A stretch of DNA of 64,000 nt, from contig JAHBUR010000020.1 of the NCBI GenBank assembly GCA_019637975.1, forward strand, positions 1-64,000. Direction: 5' to 3'. Below are positions 1 through 8,883 of this stretch, in pieces. The position numbers were made by a program, and so were the translations under genes. The DNA is from Bacteroidota bacterium (lineage in GTDB: Bacteria > Bacteroidota > Ignavibacteria > UBA10030 > UBA6906). The notes under the pieces were generated by a model. The model was not told where the DNA came from. It did no database searches and was given only the letters and a program-made list of their open reading frames with translations. How positions within the stretch are numbered: the first letter of the stretch is position 1; each line of letters starts with the position of its first letter.

Positions 1-527
1 GAGAGCAGAGAGGCCGTCTTATCGCCGATGATTTTCATATACGTCGACTCATCCATGTCGAGCTTGCGGCTTTTCAGGATTTGGTGGATTTCCCCCTCAC
101 TCATCCGCTTCACTGCCGTAGATGTAATCTTCAGGAATTCCACATCATCGTTGTCGAGCGAAAGCAGCAATCCCTTTGAGAGCAGATAATCTCCCATTAA
201 AACGGCAATCTTATTCTTCCACACCGCATTGATGGAAGCGAGGCCGCGTCGTGTATCGGCATCATCAACAACATCATCGTGTACGAGCGTTGCCGTGTGA
301 AGAATTTCGACAAGCGTCGCGCCGCGATAGGTTTTGGTATTGACTCCGCCGCACAGTTCCGCACTGAGCAGAACAAGTATGGGCCTGACACGCTTTCCTT
401 TTTGTTTGATGATATATTTCGTGATGAAATCCATCAACACGATTTTGGATCTGATGGATTCGGCGAACACATCTTCAAACTGATCAAGATGGTGCTGTAT
501 GGGAGAGGATATCTGTTTAAGATCCAA
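1..527 (-). CDS. Polyprenyl diphosphate synthase (IspB/HepT type), 3' end outside window
   Basis: Condenses isopentenyl diphosphate onto an allylic diphosphate to make the side chain of menaquinone or the undecaprenyl-type carrier. The reading frame contains KGKRVRPILVLL (substrate-binding KxxRP region) and the first aspartate-rich motif LVHDDVVDDADTRRG, both diagnostic of trans-polyprenyl synthetases. About 175 residues are present; the second DDxxD motif and the C-terminus lie beyond the window start. An in-frame stop sits two codons further upstream and no ATG occurs before the conserved part, so I choose the TTG at 525-527 (protein begins MDLKQISSPIQ). No clear Shine-Dalgarno is visible. 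It lies 46 bp downstream of tatC on the same strand, the end of a long co-directional run. Family assignment is firm; the chain length of the product cannot be told. Confidence 0.85.
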   Translation of the reverse strand, partial: MDLKQISSPIQHHLDQFEDVFAESIRSKIVLMDFITKYIIKQKGKRVRPILVLLSAELCGGVNTKTYRGATLVEILHTATLVHDDVVDDADTRRGLASINAVWKNKIAVLMGDYLLSKGLLLSLDNDDVEFLKITSTAVKRMSEGEIHQILKSRKLDMDESTYMKIIGDKTASLL

Positions 528-573
528 GAATGAGATGTACTTTCAAGGGATGTGAATGATTGATTAGCCGGCG

Positions 574-1386
574 TTACTCTCCGGTTGCTGCACGTTTTCG
601 CTTGCCGCGCCATGCAAGCGCCGAGATGCCGATGCTGAGTTCGTACAACACAATAAGCGGAACAGCGAGTAGAATTTGACTTACAGGATCGGTTCCCGGC
701 GTGAGTACTGCGGCAAGCACAAACACTCCGACGATCGCATGTCGCCGGTAGTGCCGCATGAATGCCGGTGTGAGAATGCCCAATTGCGAAAGAAACCACG
801 ACACCATCGGCAGTTCAAACACAACTCCCGCCGCCAGCATAATACTGATGACGAAGTTCATGTACTCGTTGATGGCAATGTTGTTTTCGATCTCTGCCGA
901 GCCGAAGCCTGCAAAGAACGACATCGCCGAAGGCATCATGATAAAATAGGCAAACGCAATTCCCGCAAGAAAACAGAACGATGAAAAGAATACAATGGAC
1001 TTGATGTACCGCCGTTCTTTCGGCATCAGTCCCGGAGCAATGAAGGCCCATATCTGATACAAAATGTTCGGAATGCTGAGAATGACACCGCCCGCAATTG
1101 CCACTTGCATGTACAGGAACAACTGTCCGAACGGCTTCAGGTTCTGAAGATGTATCGGCTGCTGTCCTTCGGCGAGGTTGGCGTTCAGGTTCTTCACCGG
1201 CTGCAACAGGACTTTGTCCATGATGAAGTCTATGAAAATCCAGACAACGATTGTTGCAATCACCACTCCTGCCAACGCCCAGATCACACGCCAGCGCAAT
1301 TCCTCGAGGTGGTCGAGGAATGTCATTTCTTTCTCTTCTCCTGCTTCGTTTTCTTGTGCAGGATTGTCGTACGCCGCTTCGTTCAC
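574..1386 (-). CDS. tatC: Twin-arginine translocase subunit TatC
   Basis: Inner-membrane receptor of the Tat pathway, which recognises twin-arginine signal peptides and exports folded proteins. The 270-residue protein starts with a ~20-residue acidic cytoplasmic tail, then the signature FLDHLEELRWRV, and has six hydrophobic segments. The conserved glutamate-containing loop (FELPMVSWFLSQLGI) and the late LTPGTDPVSQ motif are present. Length fits the family (240-280). It sits 6 bp after the PorV-like barrel gene and before the polyprenyl synthase. No tatA/B gene is seen in the window. Confidence 0.95.
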   Translation of the reverse strand: MNEAAYDNPAQENEAGEEKEMTFLDHLEELRWRVIWALAGVVIATIVVWIFIDFIMDKVLLQPVKNLNANLAEGQQPIHLQNLKPFGQLFLYMQVAIAGGVILSIPNILYQIWAFIAPGLMPKERRYIKSIVFFSSFCFLAGIAFAYFIMMPSAMSFFAGFGSAEIENNIAINEYMNFVISIMLAAGVVFELPMVSWFLSQLGILTPAFMRHYRRHAIVGVFVLAAVLTPGTDPVSQILLAVPLIVLYELSIGISALAWRGKRKRAATGE

Positions 1387-1392
1387 GCGTGC

Positions 1393-2547
1393 TTAAAAGA
1401 GTTCATACTCGTATTGAATGCCGAGGGAGAATGCTGCAAGGGACTTCTTCTTCTGTGAAAAGAACGGAATGTCGTTGACCGGAATAGATGTGTAATCCGC
1501 ATCAATCACGATCGGGATGCCGGCGCCAAGTTTCTTCAACGGTGCATGGAGGCCGAAGCCATACCTTGCTGCGGCTGCTCCCTCGTTTCCGTAAATGGAA
1601 GTGTATGGGTTAATCGTTCCACCAATTCGAACCGAAGCGATCTCGAACACCGTTACTCCGATGCCGAAGCCCCAATAGTCCTTGCGGGCATACCTGCTGT
1701 TGGCGGCATTTTTGTATTCCCCGGCGACATGCACACTAATGGGGTCAAGCGCTTCAAACGAATCGCCGTGCATCGAATAGCAATATGAGAATCCCAAGCG
1801 CAAGTAATGTGGCATTGTTATAGTGCTACGCGATGTTGCTTGCGTTGCGAGTATGGTTGTTTGCCGCTCTTGTTTGAGTGCCGATCCGATATTTTGAACG
1901 CTCAAGCCCAGATTCAATTGATGGAGAAAGCTGCTGTTCTCGTCGTTGAATGGGATGACATAGAGAATGCCGAAGTCGAACAAAACCGGCAACTGTGTTG
2001 TCTTGGCAAAAGCATTTGCGGAACCGGCACTTGGTCCTTGAACCTTTGCAATGGAGTTGAATGTTTTGACTGAAAGTCCGAAGCTCAGGTGATCATCATA
2101 TTGCTTTGCCAGCCCTACGCCGATGGTGTGATCATACATTGATATTGTGGTACCGTCACCTTCAGGGTTCTGGTTTGTCGTGACCATCAGTTCTCCCATC
2201 GAAAATCGATTATACAACAAGCCGATGTTCACGAAGCTGGTAGGAATTGTTGCGGCAAAGGAATAGTACTTCATATCCATACCACTCAACCAATCCATCG
2301 CCCTGCGGGAATATGTGAAGGACACATGGGGCAGTCCGGCAAGCCCCGCTGGATTGTAAAACATTGCAGCATTGTTATTGGGTAGCGAGACAAATGATTC
2401 CCCCATGGCAATGCCGTGCGGGTCGGTTGGGACGTCAATGGAACGGCCTTTTTCCAGAATAATGTTGTTTTCAAGCTGCTGGGCGGAACTTTGACTGAAC
2501 AGAGTAACGAGAAGCAGCGTCAGCGGAAACACAAATTTGCTGTTCAT
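1393..2547 (-). CDS. PorV/PorQ-like (UPF0164) outer-membrane beta-barrel protein
   Basis: 384 residues with an N-terminal signal peptide (hydrophobic stretch ending SQSSAQ). The mature N-terminus has the family hallmark in which a GxAMGESFVSL segment is followed by NNAAMFYNPAGLAGL; the same pattern occurs in PorV. The rest is alternating, aromatic-rich beta-strand sequence with a terminal tyrosine/phenylalanine, as expected of a FadL-like barrel. A GGAG lies 7 nt before the ATG. It is located between glyA and tatC, away from porU/porV, so it may be a paralogue acting in T9SS cargo release or an unrelated transport barrel. Specific function unknown. Confidence 0.7.
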   Translation of the reverse strand: MNSKFVFPLTLLLVTLFSQSSAQQLENNIILEKGRSIDVPTDPHGIAMGESFVSLPNNNAAMFYNPAGLAGLPHVSFTYSRRAMDWLSGMDMKYYSFAATIPTSFVNIGLLYNRFSMGELMVTTNQNPEGDGTTISMYDHTIGVGLAKQYDDHLSFGLSVKTFNSIAKVQGPSAGSANAFAKTTQLPVLFDFGILYVIPFNDENSSFLHQLNLGLSVQNIGSALKQERQTTILATQATSRSTITMPHYLRLGFSYCYSMHGDSFEALDPISVHVAGEYKNAANSRYARKDYWGFGIGVTVFEIASVRIGGTINPYTSIYGNEGAAAARYGFGLHAPLKKLGAGIPIVIDADYTSIPVNDIPFFSQKKKSLAAFSLGIQYEYELF

Positions 2548-2571
2548 GATATTTCTCCAAGAGCAGATTCT

Positions 2572-3870
2572 TCATTTTGTGAGATCAGGGTACAACGGAA
2601 ACTTCACGCACAATTCTTCCACCTTCTTCGCAACGGATTTGTACACATCCGGCTTGCCGATGTTGATGATGACTTCGTTAATGAGATCGCCGATGTATTC
2701 CATTTCGGCCTCTTTCATGCCGCGTGTCGTCAATGCCGGCGTGCCGATGCGGATGCCGCTGGTAATGAGCGGACTCTTGTCGTCGAAGGGGACGGCGTTT
2801 TTGTTGACGGTAATGCCCGCCTCGTCGAGTGCCTCCTGCGCATCTTTGCCCGTCACGCCCTTGCTCCGCAAATCAACCAACATCAAATGATTGTCCGTTC
2901 CGGCAGAGATGATGTAGAAGCCTAACTTCACGAGCTTTGCTGCAAGAGTCTGGGCATTCTTGATGATTTGCTGTGCATAGACCTTGAATTCAGGCTGCAG
3001 CGCTTCCTTGAAAGTAACCGCCTTTCCGGCAATCACATGCATCAGCGGCCCGCCTTGAATGCCGGGGATAACCATGGAATCGAGCAACTCACTCATCTTC
3101 TTCGTGCGTCCTGATTTTGGCGCCACAAGTCCGAACGGATTATCGAAATCCTTCCCCAACAAAATCAAACCGCCGCGTGGGCCACGGAGTGTTTTGTGTG
3201 TGGTAGATGTGACGACGTGGCAATGGGGAACCGGATCGTTCAACAAATCGGCGGCAATCAAACCTGCCGGGTGTGCGATATCTGCAAACAGAAATGCGCC
3301 GACCTTATCCGCAATCTCTCTGAAAATCTTATAATCGATGTTGCGTGAATAGGCGCTCGCACCGACGGTAATCATCTTCGGCTTCTCGCGCTTTGCAACA
3401 TCTTCCACTTCGTTGTAGTCGATGTAGCCTGTATCTTTGTTGACGCCATATGCAACGAAGTTGTACATCTGCCCGGAGAAATTCACCGGTGAGCCGTGTG
3501 TCAAATGTCCGCCGTGGGAGAGATTCATTCCCATTAGCTTGTCGCCCGGCTTGACGAATGTGAAATACACCGCCATGTTTGCCTGCGAGCCTGAATGCGG
3601 CTGAACGTTTGCATACTCGGCGCCGAACAGTTGCTTTACACGGTTGCGTGCCAAATCTTCCACGACATCAACAAACTCGCATCCGCCGTAGTAGCGCTTT
3701 CCGGGATAGCCTTCGGCGTACTTGTTGGTGAGCGGGGTTCCTACCGCCTCCAGCACGGCACGGCTGACGAAATTTTCGGAGGCGATAAGTTCGAGTTTGG
3801 TGTTTTGGCGGTGGATTTCGTTACTGACTGCGGAAAAAACTTCGGGGTCGTACTTCTGTAGGTTGTTCAT
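2572..3870 (-). CDS. glyA: Serine hydroxymethyltransferase
   Basis: PLP enzyme interconverting serine and glycine with tetrahydrofolate; main source of one-carbon units. The 432-residue protein has the PLP-lysine motif [13 protein letters not shown] with Lys226, the substrate motif near residues 49-61 ([15 protein letters not shown]), and the cofactor motif [10 protein letters not shown] near 93-102. Length and N-terminus (Met-Asn-Asn-Leu, GAGG about 6 nt upstream) are normal. Its neighbours are outer-membrane proteins with no metabolic link, although serine synthesis genes lie further along in this window. Confidence 0.97.
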   Translation of the reverse strand: MNNLQKYDPEVFSAVSNEIHRQNTKLELIASENFVSRAVLEAVGTPLTNKYAEGYPGKRYYGGCEFVDVVEDLARNRVKQLFGAEYANVQPHSGSQANMAVYFTFVKPGDKLMGMNLSHGGHLTHGSPVNFSGQMYNFVAYGVNKDTGYIDYNEVEDVAKREKPKMITVGASAYSRNIDYKIFREIADKVGAFLFADIAHPAGLIAADLLNDPVPHCHVVTSTTHKTLRGPRGGLILLGKDFDNPFGLVAPKSGRTKKMSELLDSMVIPGIQGGPLMHVIAGKAVTFKEALQPEFKVYAQQIIKNAQTLAAKLVKLGFYIISAGTDNHLMLVDLRSKGVTGKDAQEALDEAGITVNKNAVPFDDKSPLITSGIRIGTPALTTRGMKEAEMEYIGDLINEVIINIGKPDVYKSVAKKVEELCVKFPLYPDLTK

Positions 3871-3896
3871 GGTGTCCTCAGCGATTGAAATAGAAA

Positions 3897-3925
3897 GGCT
3901 GCGATCTCAGGGAGAAATCGCAGCC
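3897..3925 (-). terminator. Hairpin after the 3933 outer-membrane gene
   Basis: Perfect 9-bp stem GGCTGCGAT / ATCGCAGCC with an 11-nt loop, placed between the stop of the outer-membrane gene (3933) and the start of glyA (3870). There is no long T run on the minus strand, so it may be an attenuator or processing site rather than a strong terminator. Confidence 0.5.
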
Positions 3926-3932
3926 GGCAAAG

Positions 3933-5195
3933 CTACTCTTCTTCGTAGCGGACAAACCACGGTTCGACGATCGTCAGAGAGAACGATACGCGAATGATGT
4001 TGTCCTTTACGAGATTTGTCGAAATGAGATTCGGTTGCACAACCGTCGACTTCGACCCGCGTTGGGCATACTCGATTCCAACATTCATACGCGTTTCGCC
4101 GGCGACAGGCATTGTAAATCCGCCCGTGAAAGCCCACTCATTGATCGGCTCGCCGTAGATTTGAAAATATGTTTGATTGTAGGAAAACCCGAGGCGATAC
4201 GTGAGTTTGTCGAACCATCCGCTTGCATCTTTTATCGGCAGTTTCTCTGCGCCAATACCGAAGCGGTTGTTGTTGCGGATGTTGAGAAGCGGCTGTCCGT
4301 CATAACGGGCATTCTTCCAAGCCTGCGTGAAATAGTCGGCGGCGACGATCCACCGGTCGGAGAACTGGTACGCAATGCCGACTCCGATTGCCACGGGGAT
4401 GCTCAACCGTTTCTCGGCGGTGGCAAACGTATCCGATTCGCTGGTGAAGATAATTCTGTTGCTGATGTCCAGCTTCAAGTTCGATTCTGTTGTCACGGCA
4501 AATCCGAGCGAAAGGGGTCGCAGGGCTTCGCCAAGTACGCCCAAGCCGTTGTACATGCCGCCAATCGTGAAACTCAATCCGCGTTTCTCCTCGTCGGAGT
4601 TGAGCGTACCACCGGACGTTCCCGAGGTAAGGGGGATGAATGTCCGCTCCACAGCGGTTTGCCCGAAAAAGTAATTCACTCCGAGTCCCAGAGAAATATC
4701 CTGATGCGGCGCGTACGATAACCCGACAATCGCTTTCGTCAGGCTGCCGCTGCCGATTTCGTTAATCCGGTAGTCAATATTCGCCTGCGAATTCCGGAAC
4801 GATGTGTTATACCCGACGTAGCTGAATGGAGAAAAGCCGCCGACCAGAACAATTCCGTTTGCAGGAGAAATCGGAAACGCCAGCATCGCTCCGCTGAATA
4901 ATCCTTTTGCCTGATACAAGGACTTGTTAGACTCTGCTGTGTTAATCCCTTCATAGACGCCGCCCGCTTCGATACGAACCCTGCTGATGCGGGCCCACGA
5001 CGCCGGCGATAGTGTGTTGATGGTATTCCCTGAAGGCAATCCGAAGGAAGTATAGCCCATGCCTGTACTGCGAACTCCCGGATTATACCGGACATCGCCG
5101 ATGCCGAACATCGTGTATGCCGAACCGCCGTTTCCCGCGAACACGCTTGTCGCGCAAAACAGCGCTGCACAAACACCCGCAAATACCTTTCTCAC
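3933..5195 (-). CDS. Outer-membrane beta-barrel protein (OmpP1/FadL-like), function unknown
   Basis: 420 residues with a clear signal peptide ending in SVFA. The mature part begins GNGGSAYTMFGIGDVRYNPG, then RSTGMGYTSFGLPSGNTINTLSPASWARI, resembling the NPAS/NPAG N-terminal hatch of FadL-like barrels. The body is amphipathic beta-strand sequence with many aromatic residues. It follows the DNRLRE lipoprotein by 8 bp on the same strand, so the two are probably co-transcribed and may form a surface pair. No substrate can be named. Confidence 0.6.
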   Translation of the reverse strand: MRKVFAGVCAALFCATSVFAGNGGSAYTMFGIGDVRYNPGVRSTGMGYTSFGLPSGNTINTLSPASWARISRVRIEAGGVYEGINTAESNKSLYQAKGLFSGAMLAFPISPANGIVLVGGFSPFSYVGYNTSFRNSQANIDYRINEIGSGSLTKAIVGLSYAPHQDISLGLGVNYFFGQTAVERTFIPLTSGTSGGTLNSDEEKRGLSFTIGGMYNGLGVLGEALRPLSLGFAVTTESNLKLDISNRIIFTSESDTFATAEKRLSIPVAIGVGIAYQFSDRWIVAADYFTQAWKNARYDGQPLLNIRNNNRFGIGAEKLPIKDASGWFDKLTYRLGFSYNQTYFQIYGEPINEWAFTGGFTMPVAGETRMNVGIEYAQRGSKSTVVQPNLISTNLVKDNIIRVSFSLTIVEPWFVRYEEE

Positions 5196-5203
5196 ATTTC
5201 CTC

Positions 5204-6409
5204 CTAATTCTGAAACACTGAATACTTGATCAGGATACGCGGGCGCAATGCCTGATCGGTCACATTGCTGCTGTAGAATCCGAACAGATCGAGCGTACCG
5301 AATTCATTCACTGAAGGTTGTCGAAGGAGCAACCCGTAGTTGGTTCCCCCTTCCCAAATCTGTACCTGACGCCGCACGTCGAATGTGAACGTGTTGGCCG
5401 TTCCCGATTTGAGCGCGCCGGGTGAGGAGAAGGCTTCGAAATTGGTGGAATCATCGGTGAGGAGGGCATGAACAACCGGCGCCGGATCGGAAGTGAACTT
5501 GCTGACATTTGTTATCAAAGGATTCCGCTGCAACTGCAACTCCGCCGAGTTGATAATTGCGCCCCTCGGAATTTCCGACACGTCGAACCGCAACCTGCTT
5601 CGATAGGCAATCCCCGCCTGCGTAACCAGATGTTGCGGATCGAGAGGGAAGGGATCGATATCCGCCACATACGTATCCTGACCGATCTGGCTTTCAAATC
5701 GCAACCGGGTTGTGTCCGATACGGGAACATTTGCCCCGCGGGCAACCACTTCCAGCTTCGGCTGAAAATCGGAAGAGTCAAATCCGAATGCGTGAAATCC
5801 TCTGATAAGCGATGTGTTGGATGTCGGAACGAGGATGATGCCGTTGTTGGTTGTTGTGTTCGACCGGAACCAACTTGCGACCATTGCAGTATCAATATCA
5901 ACCGCAATGTACTGCGTGTCCGGGCCAACCGTTCCTGAGTACGACCCCTTGATCGCTGCATCGTAGAAGTTTGTGGAGTCTGCTGTTGGCCACGTAAGTG
6001 TGGCCTCTGACCACGACGTGTTCACCCTGTGAACATTGAAGGCGAGCAATCCCGCAGAGTCTCCGCGCCAACTGACGAGCCGTAATGTTATTTTTGCGGA
6101 GAGAATATCGAGCGTGTCGATCGGCGAACCGAGCGTGAATCGCATAGCGGCATACGCCTTGTAGTTCCCGCTCTTGCCGACAAGATTCTGACGGAGCACG
6201 GTGAACAGACCATCGGGCGGAATGCGCTGCAAAAACGATGTATCACTTGTCGCATACAACACCGTGTCGCGGATGATGACATCCCGTGTCAGAAGCCCCG
6301 ACCCGGGTGTGTCGGGATTTGTTATTGACTCGCTGCACGATGTGAGCGCGAGTGCTGTCAACAGGCAGCATACCATCAACCGGCCCCGCTGTTTCAACCC
6401 ATCACTCAT
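5204..6409 (-). CDS. DNRLRE-domain lipoprotein
   Basis: 401 residues. The N-terminus carries a lipoprotein signal peptide with lipobox LALTSC, so Cys near residue 25 is probably lipidated. After that there are two copies of a DNRLRE-like beta-sandwich, recognised by the pattern of a conserved strand (YAAMRFTLG; YRSRLRFDVSEIPRGAIINSA) followed by an 'N..W.E..LTW' type segment in the first copy. DNRLRE domains are carbohydrate-associated or adhesive modules in surface proteins. The start codon overlaps the end of gmhB by 8 bp, and the outer-membrane protein at 3933 follows. A cell-surface role is inferred from the domain and signal only. Confidence 0.65.
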   Translation of the reverse strand: MSDGLKQRGRLMVCCLLTALALTSCSESITNPDTPGSGLLTRDVIIRDTVLYATSDTSFLQRIPPDGLFTVLRQNLVGKSGNYKAYAAMRFTLGSPIDTLDILSAKITLRLVSWRGDSAGLLAFNVHRVNTSWSEATLTWPTADSTNFYDAAIKGSYSGTVGPDTQYIAVDIDTAMVASWFRSNTTTNNGIILVPTSNTSLIRGFHAFGFDSSDFQPKLEVVARGANVPVSDTTRLRFESQIGQDTYVADIDPFPLDPQHLVTQAGIAYRSRLRFDVSEIPRGAIINSAELQLQRNPLITNVSKFTSDPAPVVHALLTDDSTNFEAFSSPGALKSGTANTFTFDVRRQVQIWEGGTNYGLLLRQPSVNEFGTLDLFGFYSSNVTDQALRPRILIKYSVFQN

Positions 6410-6992
6410 TATGATCTCTCACTCCTTTACGTTTGTCCAGTATAAATTCTGTTGCTTCAACAATCGACTCTGCTACGTGCTCTATCGGGATGTTCTGCTC
6501 ACGGCAGGTGAGCAACGATTGCTTTCCGTATCCTGTTTGCACGAGAATCGTTGTCGCTCCCACGGCAATGCCGGCTTGTATATCCACAACACTGTCCCCC
6601 ACTACGAAAGAACGCTTCAAATCGAGATTGAATTCCTTTGATGCTCTGATTAACATGCCGGGCTTCGGCTTCCGGCAATCGCAATCCACATTGTAGGGAG
6701 CAATACCTGCGGTCGGATGGTGAGGGCAGTAGTAAATGCCGTCGAGCGTTGCTCCCTCGTGTGCCAACTCGGCTCTTAGCTTTGCATGAATCGGCACAAT
6801 GTCCGCCTCAGTCAGAAATCCCCGCGCAACTCCGGATTGATTCGAGATAACGCATGTTACGAGCCCCGCATTGTTCAGCCGCCGCACCGAAGCCGCTGCA
6901 CCCTCGATCAGCCGCAACTCGTCCGGTGTGCGAAGATAGTCGACCTCGATGTTGAGTGTTCCATCGCGGTCGAGAAAGACGCCTGCCGCCAT
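6402..6992 (-). CDS. gmhB: D-glycero-beta-D-manno-heptose 1,7-bisphosphate 7-phosphatase
   Basis: HAD-IIIA phosphatase removing the C7 phosphate in ADP-heptose synthesis for the LPS inner core. The nucleophile motif FLDRDGT gives Asp8 and Asp10; motif II is ISNQSG; the GmhB zinc loop is CPHH....CDCRKPKPG; motif IV is VVGDSVVDIQAG. The 196-residue length is right. It abuts glgA (1-bp gap) and overlaps the lipoprotein gene. An alternative within the same family would be a histidinol-phosphatase-like HAD-IIIA enzyme, but the zinc loop and lack of his genes favour GmhB. Confidence 0.88.
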   Translation of the reverse strand: MAAGVFLDRDGTLNIEVDYLRTPDELRLIEGAAASVRRLNNAGLVTCVISNQSGVARGFLTEADIVPIHAKLRAELAHEGATLDGIYYCPHHPTAGIAPYNVDCDCRKPKPGMLIRASKEFNLDLKRSFVVGDSVVDIQAGIAVGATTILVQTGYGKQSLLTCREQNIPIEHVAESIVEATEFILDKRKGVRDHNE

Positions 6993-6993
6993 G

Positions 6994-8469
6994 CTAGTGC
7001 AGCAGTTTCTTGTACAGGTTAATGTACTTCTTTGCCGACGCCTCCCACGAAAAATCCTTGGTCATCGCGTTCTTCTGAATCTTCCTCCACAGCGTCTGAT
7101 TGGCGAACTGTTGAACAGCAAGCTGAATAACGGACAGCAATGCCTTGCTATCGTACTCTGTGAACTTGAATCCCGTTCCGGTTCCTTTCGCCGGATCAAC
7201 CTGTTCAACCGTTTCATCAAGGCCGCCGGTGGCGCGTACAATCGGGATTGTGCCGTACTTCATGCTGTAGAGTTGGTTCAGCCCGCACGGTTCATAGCGT
7301 GAGGGCATCAGAAACATATCGCTTCCCGCCTCGATCCAATGCGCCAACTCCTGATCGAAGCGGAGGCAAATGCCGAATTTCTCCGGATACTTCTTCGCTG
7401 CTCTTTCGAAGAGGGTGTGATATTTTTTTTCGCCTACTCCCAACAATACGACCTGCGCGTTGAGCTTTGCCAGCTTGTCGATGATCTCGCCGATCAAATC
7501 AAAACCCTTCTGGTCGGCGAGCCGTGAAATAATGCCGATGACCGGCGTTGATTCTTTGAACGGCATCTTCATCCGGGCAAGGAGGGCCTTCTTGTTTTCC
7601 ACCTTCAGCTCGATCTTCTTGATGCTGTATTGCTGGGGAATCAGTTCATCCGTCTCGGGGTTCCATTTCTCGACATCCATTCCGTTCGTTATGCCGACGA
7701 GATGGCGCTTTCGCTTCTGGAGGACAGATTGAAGTCCGCAGCCGTATTCCTCTGTCGTGCGGATTTCTTCAGCATACTTTGTGCTGACGGCGGTAATAAC
7801 GTCGGCGTGCAACAATCCTGCCTTGAGAAAATTAGTTCTCCCGTTGTGGAGAACGTCTTCTTCGAGTTCCGGCGGAAGAAGTGTCTTTGCGAATGAGGTT
7901 TTCGGGAAGTCGCCCTGGTACGCGAGATTATGAATGGTGAGAACGCTCTTGGTGTTTTTATAGAACTTATCGTCTTTATAAAGCGTTTTCAGATATGCGG
8001 GGATGAGAGCCGTGTGCCAGTCGTTGCAGTGAATAATATCCGGCTGCCATCCCATCTTCTTCAGCATTTCCAGAACGCCGCGGCAGAAGAAAATGAAGCG
8101 AATGTCGTTGTCAGGAAACGCTTTCTTGGAATCGGGATGAACGTACAACCCCGGCCGCCCGAACAGGTCGGGATTGTCGAGCAGATAAACCTGTACTTTG
8201 GTGAACGTTCCCAGAATGAAGGATGATTTCACATTTGCCTGGAGAACCTTGTCGCCAACGGGAATATCTATTCCTTGTAACCGGATCATGTCGTGCAATT
8301 TGGACGGAGAGTTCTTGATGCTTCCATATCGGGGAAGCATGATCCGAACTTCGAGGCCAAGATTGTAGATGGTGTGAGGTAAGGCGCCTGAAACGTCGGC
8401 GAGACCTCCGGTTTTTGCAAATGGCTCAACTTCGCTGGAAATGAACAACACCTGAATTGGTTTCGCCAT
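6994..8469 (-). CDS. glgA: Glycogen (starch) synthase, ADP-glucose type
   Basis: GT5 enzyme elongating alpha-1,4-glucan from ADP-glucose. From the start I prefer (ATG at 8467-8469, protein MAKPIQVLFISSEVEPF) it has 491 residues, the family norm. The KTGGL nucleotide-binding motif is at residues 19-23 and the C-terminal acceptor/nucleotide region is MPSRYEPCGLNQLYSMKYGTIP. The open frame extends 50 codons further upstream, but that part is arginine- and serine-rich and not conserved-looking, so I exclude it. First gene of the minus-strand run; faces porU across a 410-bp intergenic region. No other glycogen genes are nearby. Confidence 0.93.
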   Translation of the reverse strand: MAKPIQVLFISSEVEPFAKTGGLADVSGALPHTIYNLGLEVRIMLPRYGSIKNSPSKLHDMIRLQGIDIPVGDKVLQANVKSSFILGTFTKVQVYLLDNPDLFGRPGLYVHPDSKKAFPDNDIRFIFFCRGVLEMLKKMGWQPDIIHCNDWHTALIPAYLKTLYKDDKFYKNTKSVLTIHNLAYQGDFPKTSFAKTLLPPELEEDVLHNGRTNFLKAGLLHADVITAVSTKYAEEIRTTEEYGCGLQSVLQKRKRHLVGITNGMDVEKWNPETDELIPQQYSIKKIELKVENKKALLARMKMPFKESTPVIGIISRLADQKGFDLIGEIIDKLAKLNAQVVLLGVGEKKYHTLFERAAKKYPEKFGICLRFDQELAHWIEAGSDMFLMPSRYEPCGLNQLYSMKYGTIPIVRATGGLDETVEQVDPAKGTGTGFKFTEYDSKALLSVIQLAVQQFANQTLWRKIQKNAMTKDFSWEASAKKYINLYKKLLH

Positions 8470-8879
8470 GCGGGCCCGGGTTGTGGAACGTAATTGATTG
8501 TGTGATGAAAACAACACAAATCTAATCAAACGGCGGCTGAGAATCAATGAACGCACGAACAGCATGAACCAGACCCGATTACTCGCTCCCGGGCTCGAAA
8601 CCGAAAATTCTCTTGACATTCAAGTCCACTCTGTCTATATTTTTTCAAATAATTGACGCATGTTCGACTGGAGTGCAGCCTATAGAGTTGTTCGGTAAAG
8701 GTTTCGGCAAGAGATGCAGTTAGGGCGTTACTCTTGCAAGAGGTTGGAGATTGACGGGGGGAACCTTTAATGAACACAAGAACCATGGCGGTAGCTCCAT
8801 TTTTTGTTTGCCGCCGGGTGTTGCAGATTCCGTGTAACGTTCGGCTTTTTGTTTTTGTCAGATTTCGGAAGAGGACAGT
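8470..8879. promoter_or_regulatory. 410-bp divergent intergenic region glgA / porU with structured leader
   Basis: Left part (8470-8612): no clear minus-strand promoter for glgA could be picked. Right part: a near-consensus promoter at 8613-8641, followed by a leader of about 230 nt before porU. The leader contains the perfect palindrome CTCTTGCAAGAG (8731-8742) and two complementary octamers, TAAAGGTT (8697-8704) and AACCTTTA (8762-8769). The second octamer ends at the base before the start codon of a small ORF. I do not recognise it as a known riboswitch class. Confidence 0.6.
8613..8641 (+). promoter_or_regulatory. Promoter of porU-porV
   Basis: TTGACA (8613-8618), 17-bp spacer, TATATT (8636-8641). 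Predicted start of transcription near 8648, giving a leader of about 230 nt to porU. Confidence 0.7.
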
Positions 8880-8883
8880 ATGA
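8770..8883 (+). CDS. Possible 37-residue leader peptide upstream of porU
   Basis: Short ORF beginning ATG after a purine-rich GGGGGGA about 7-8 nt upstream, and ending in a TGA that overlaps the porU ATG (ATGA at 8880-8883). The product would be basic and hydrophobic (MNTRTMAVAPFFVCRRVLQI..., C-terminus RFRKRTV). The 4-bp overlap suggests translational coupling: translation of the small ORF would deliver ribosomes to porU, which has no good SD of its own. It may equally be untranslated leader. No homologue is recognised. Confidence 0.35.
   Translation: MNTRTMAVAPFFVCRRVLQIPCNVRLFVFVRFRKRTV

Noticed and set aside
8642-8769. Cyclic-di-GMP or other known riboswitch in the porU leader
   Set aside because: I could not match the conserved core of c-di-GMP, SAM, TPP, FMN or cobalamin classes; only generic pairing elements are visible.
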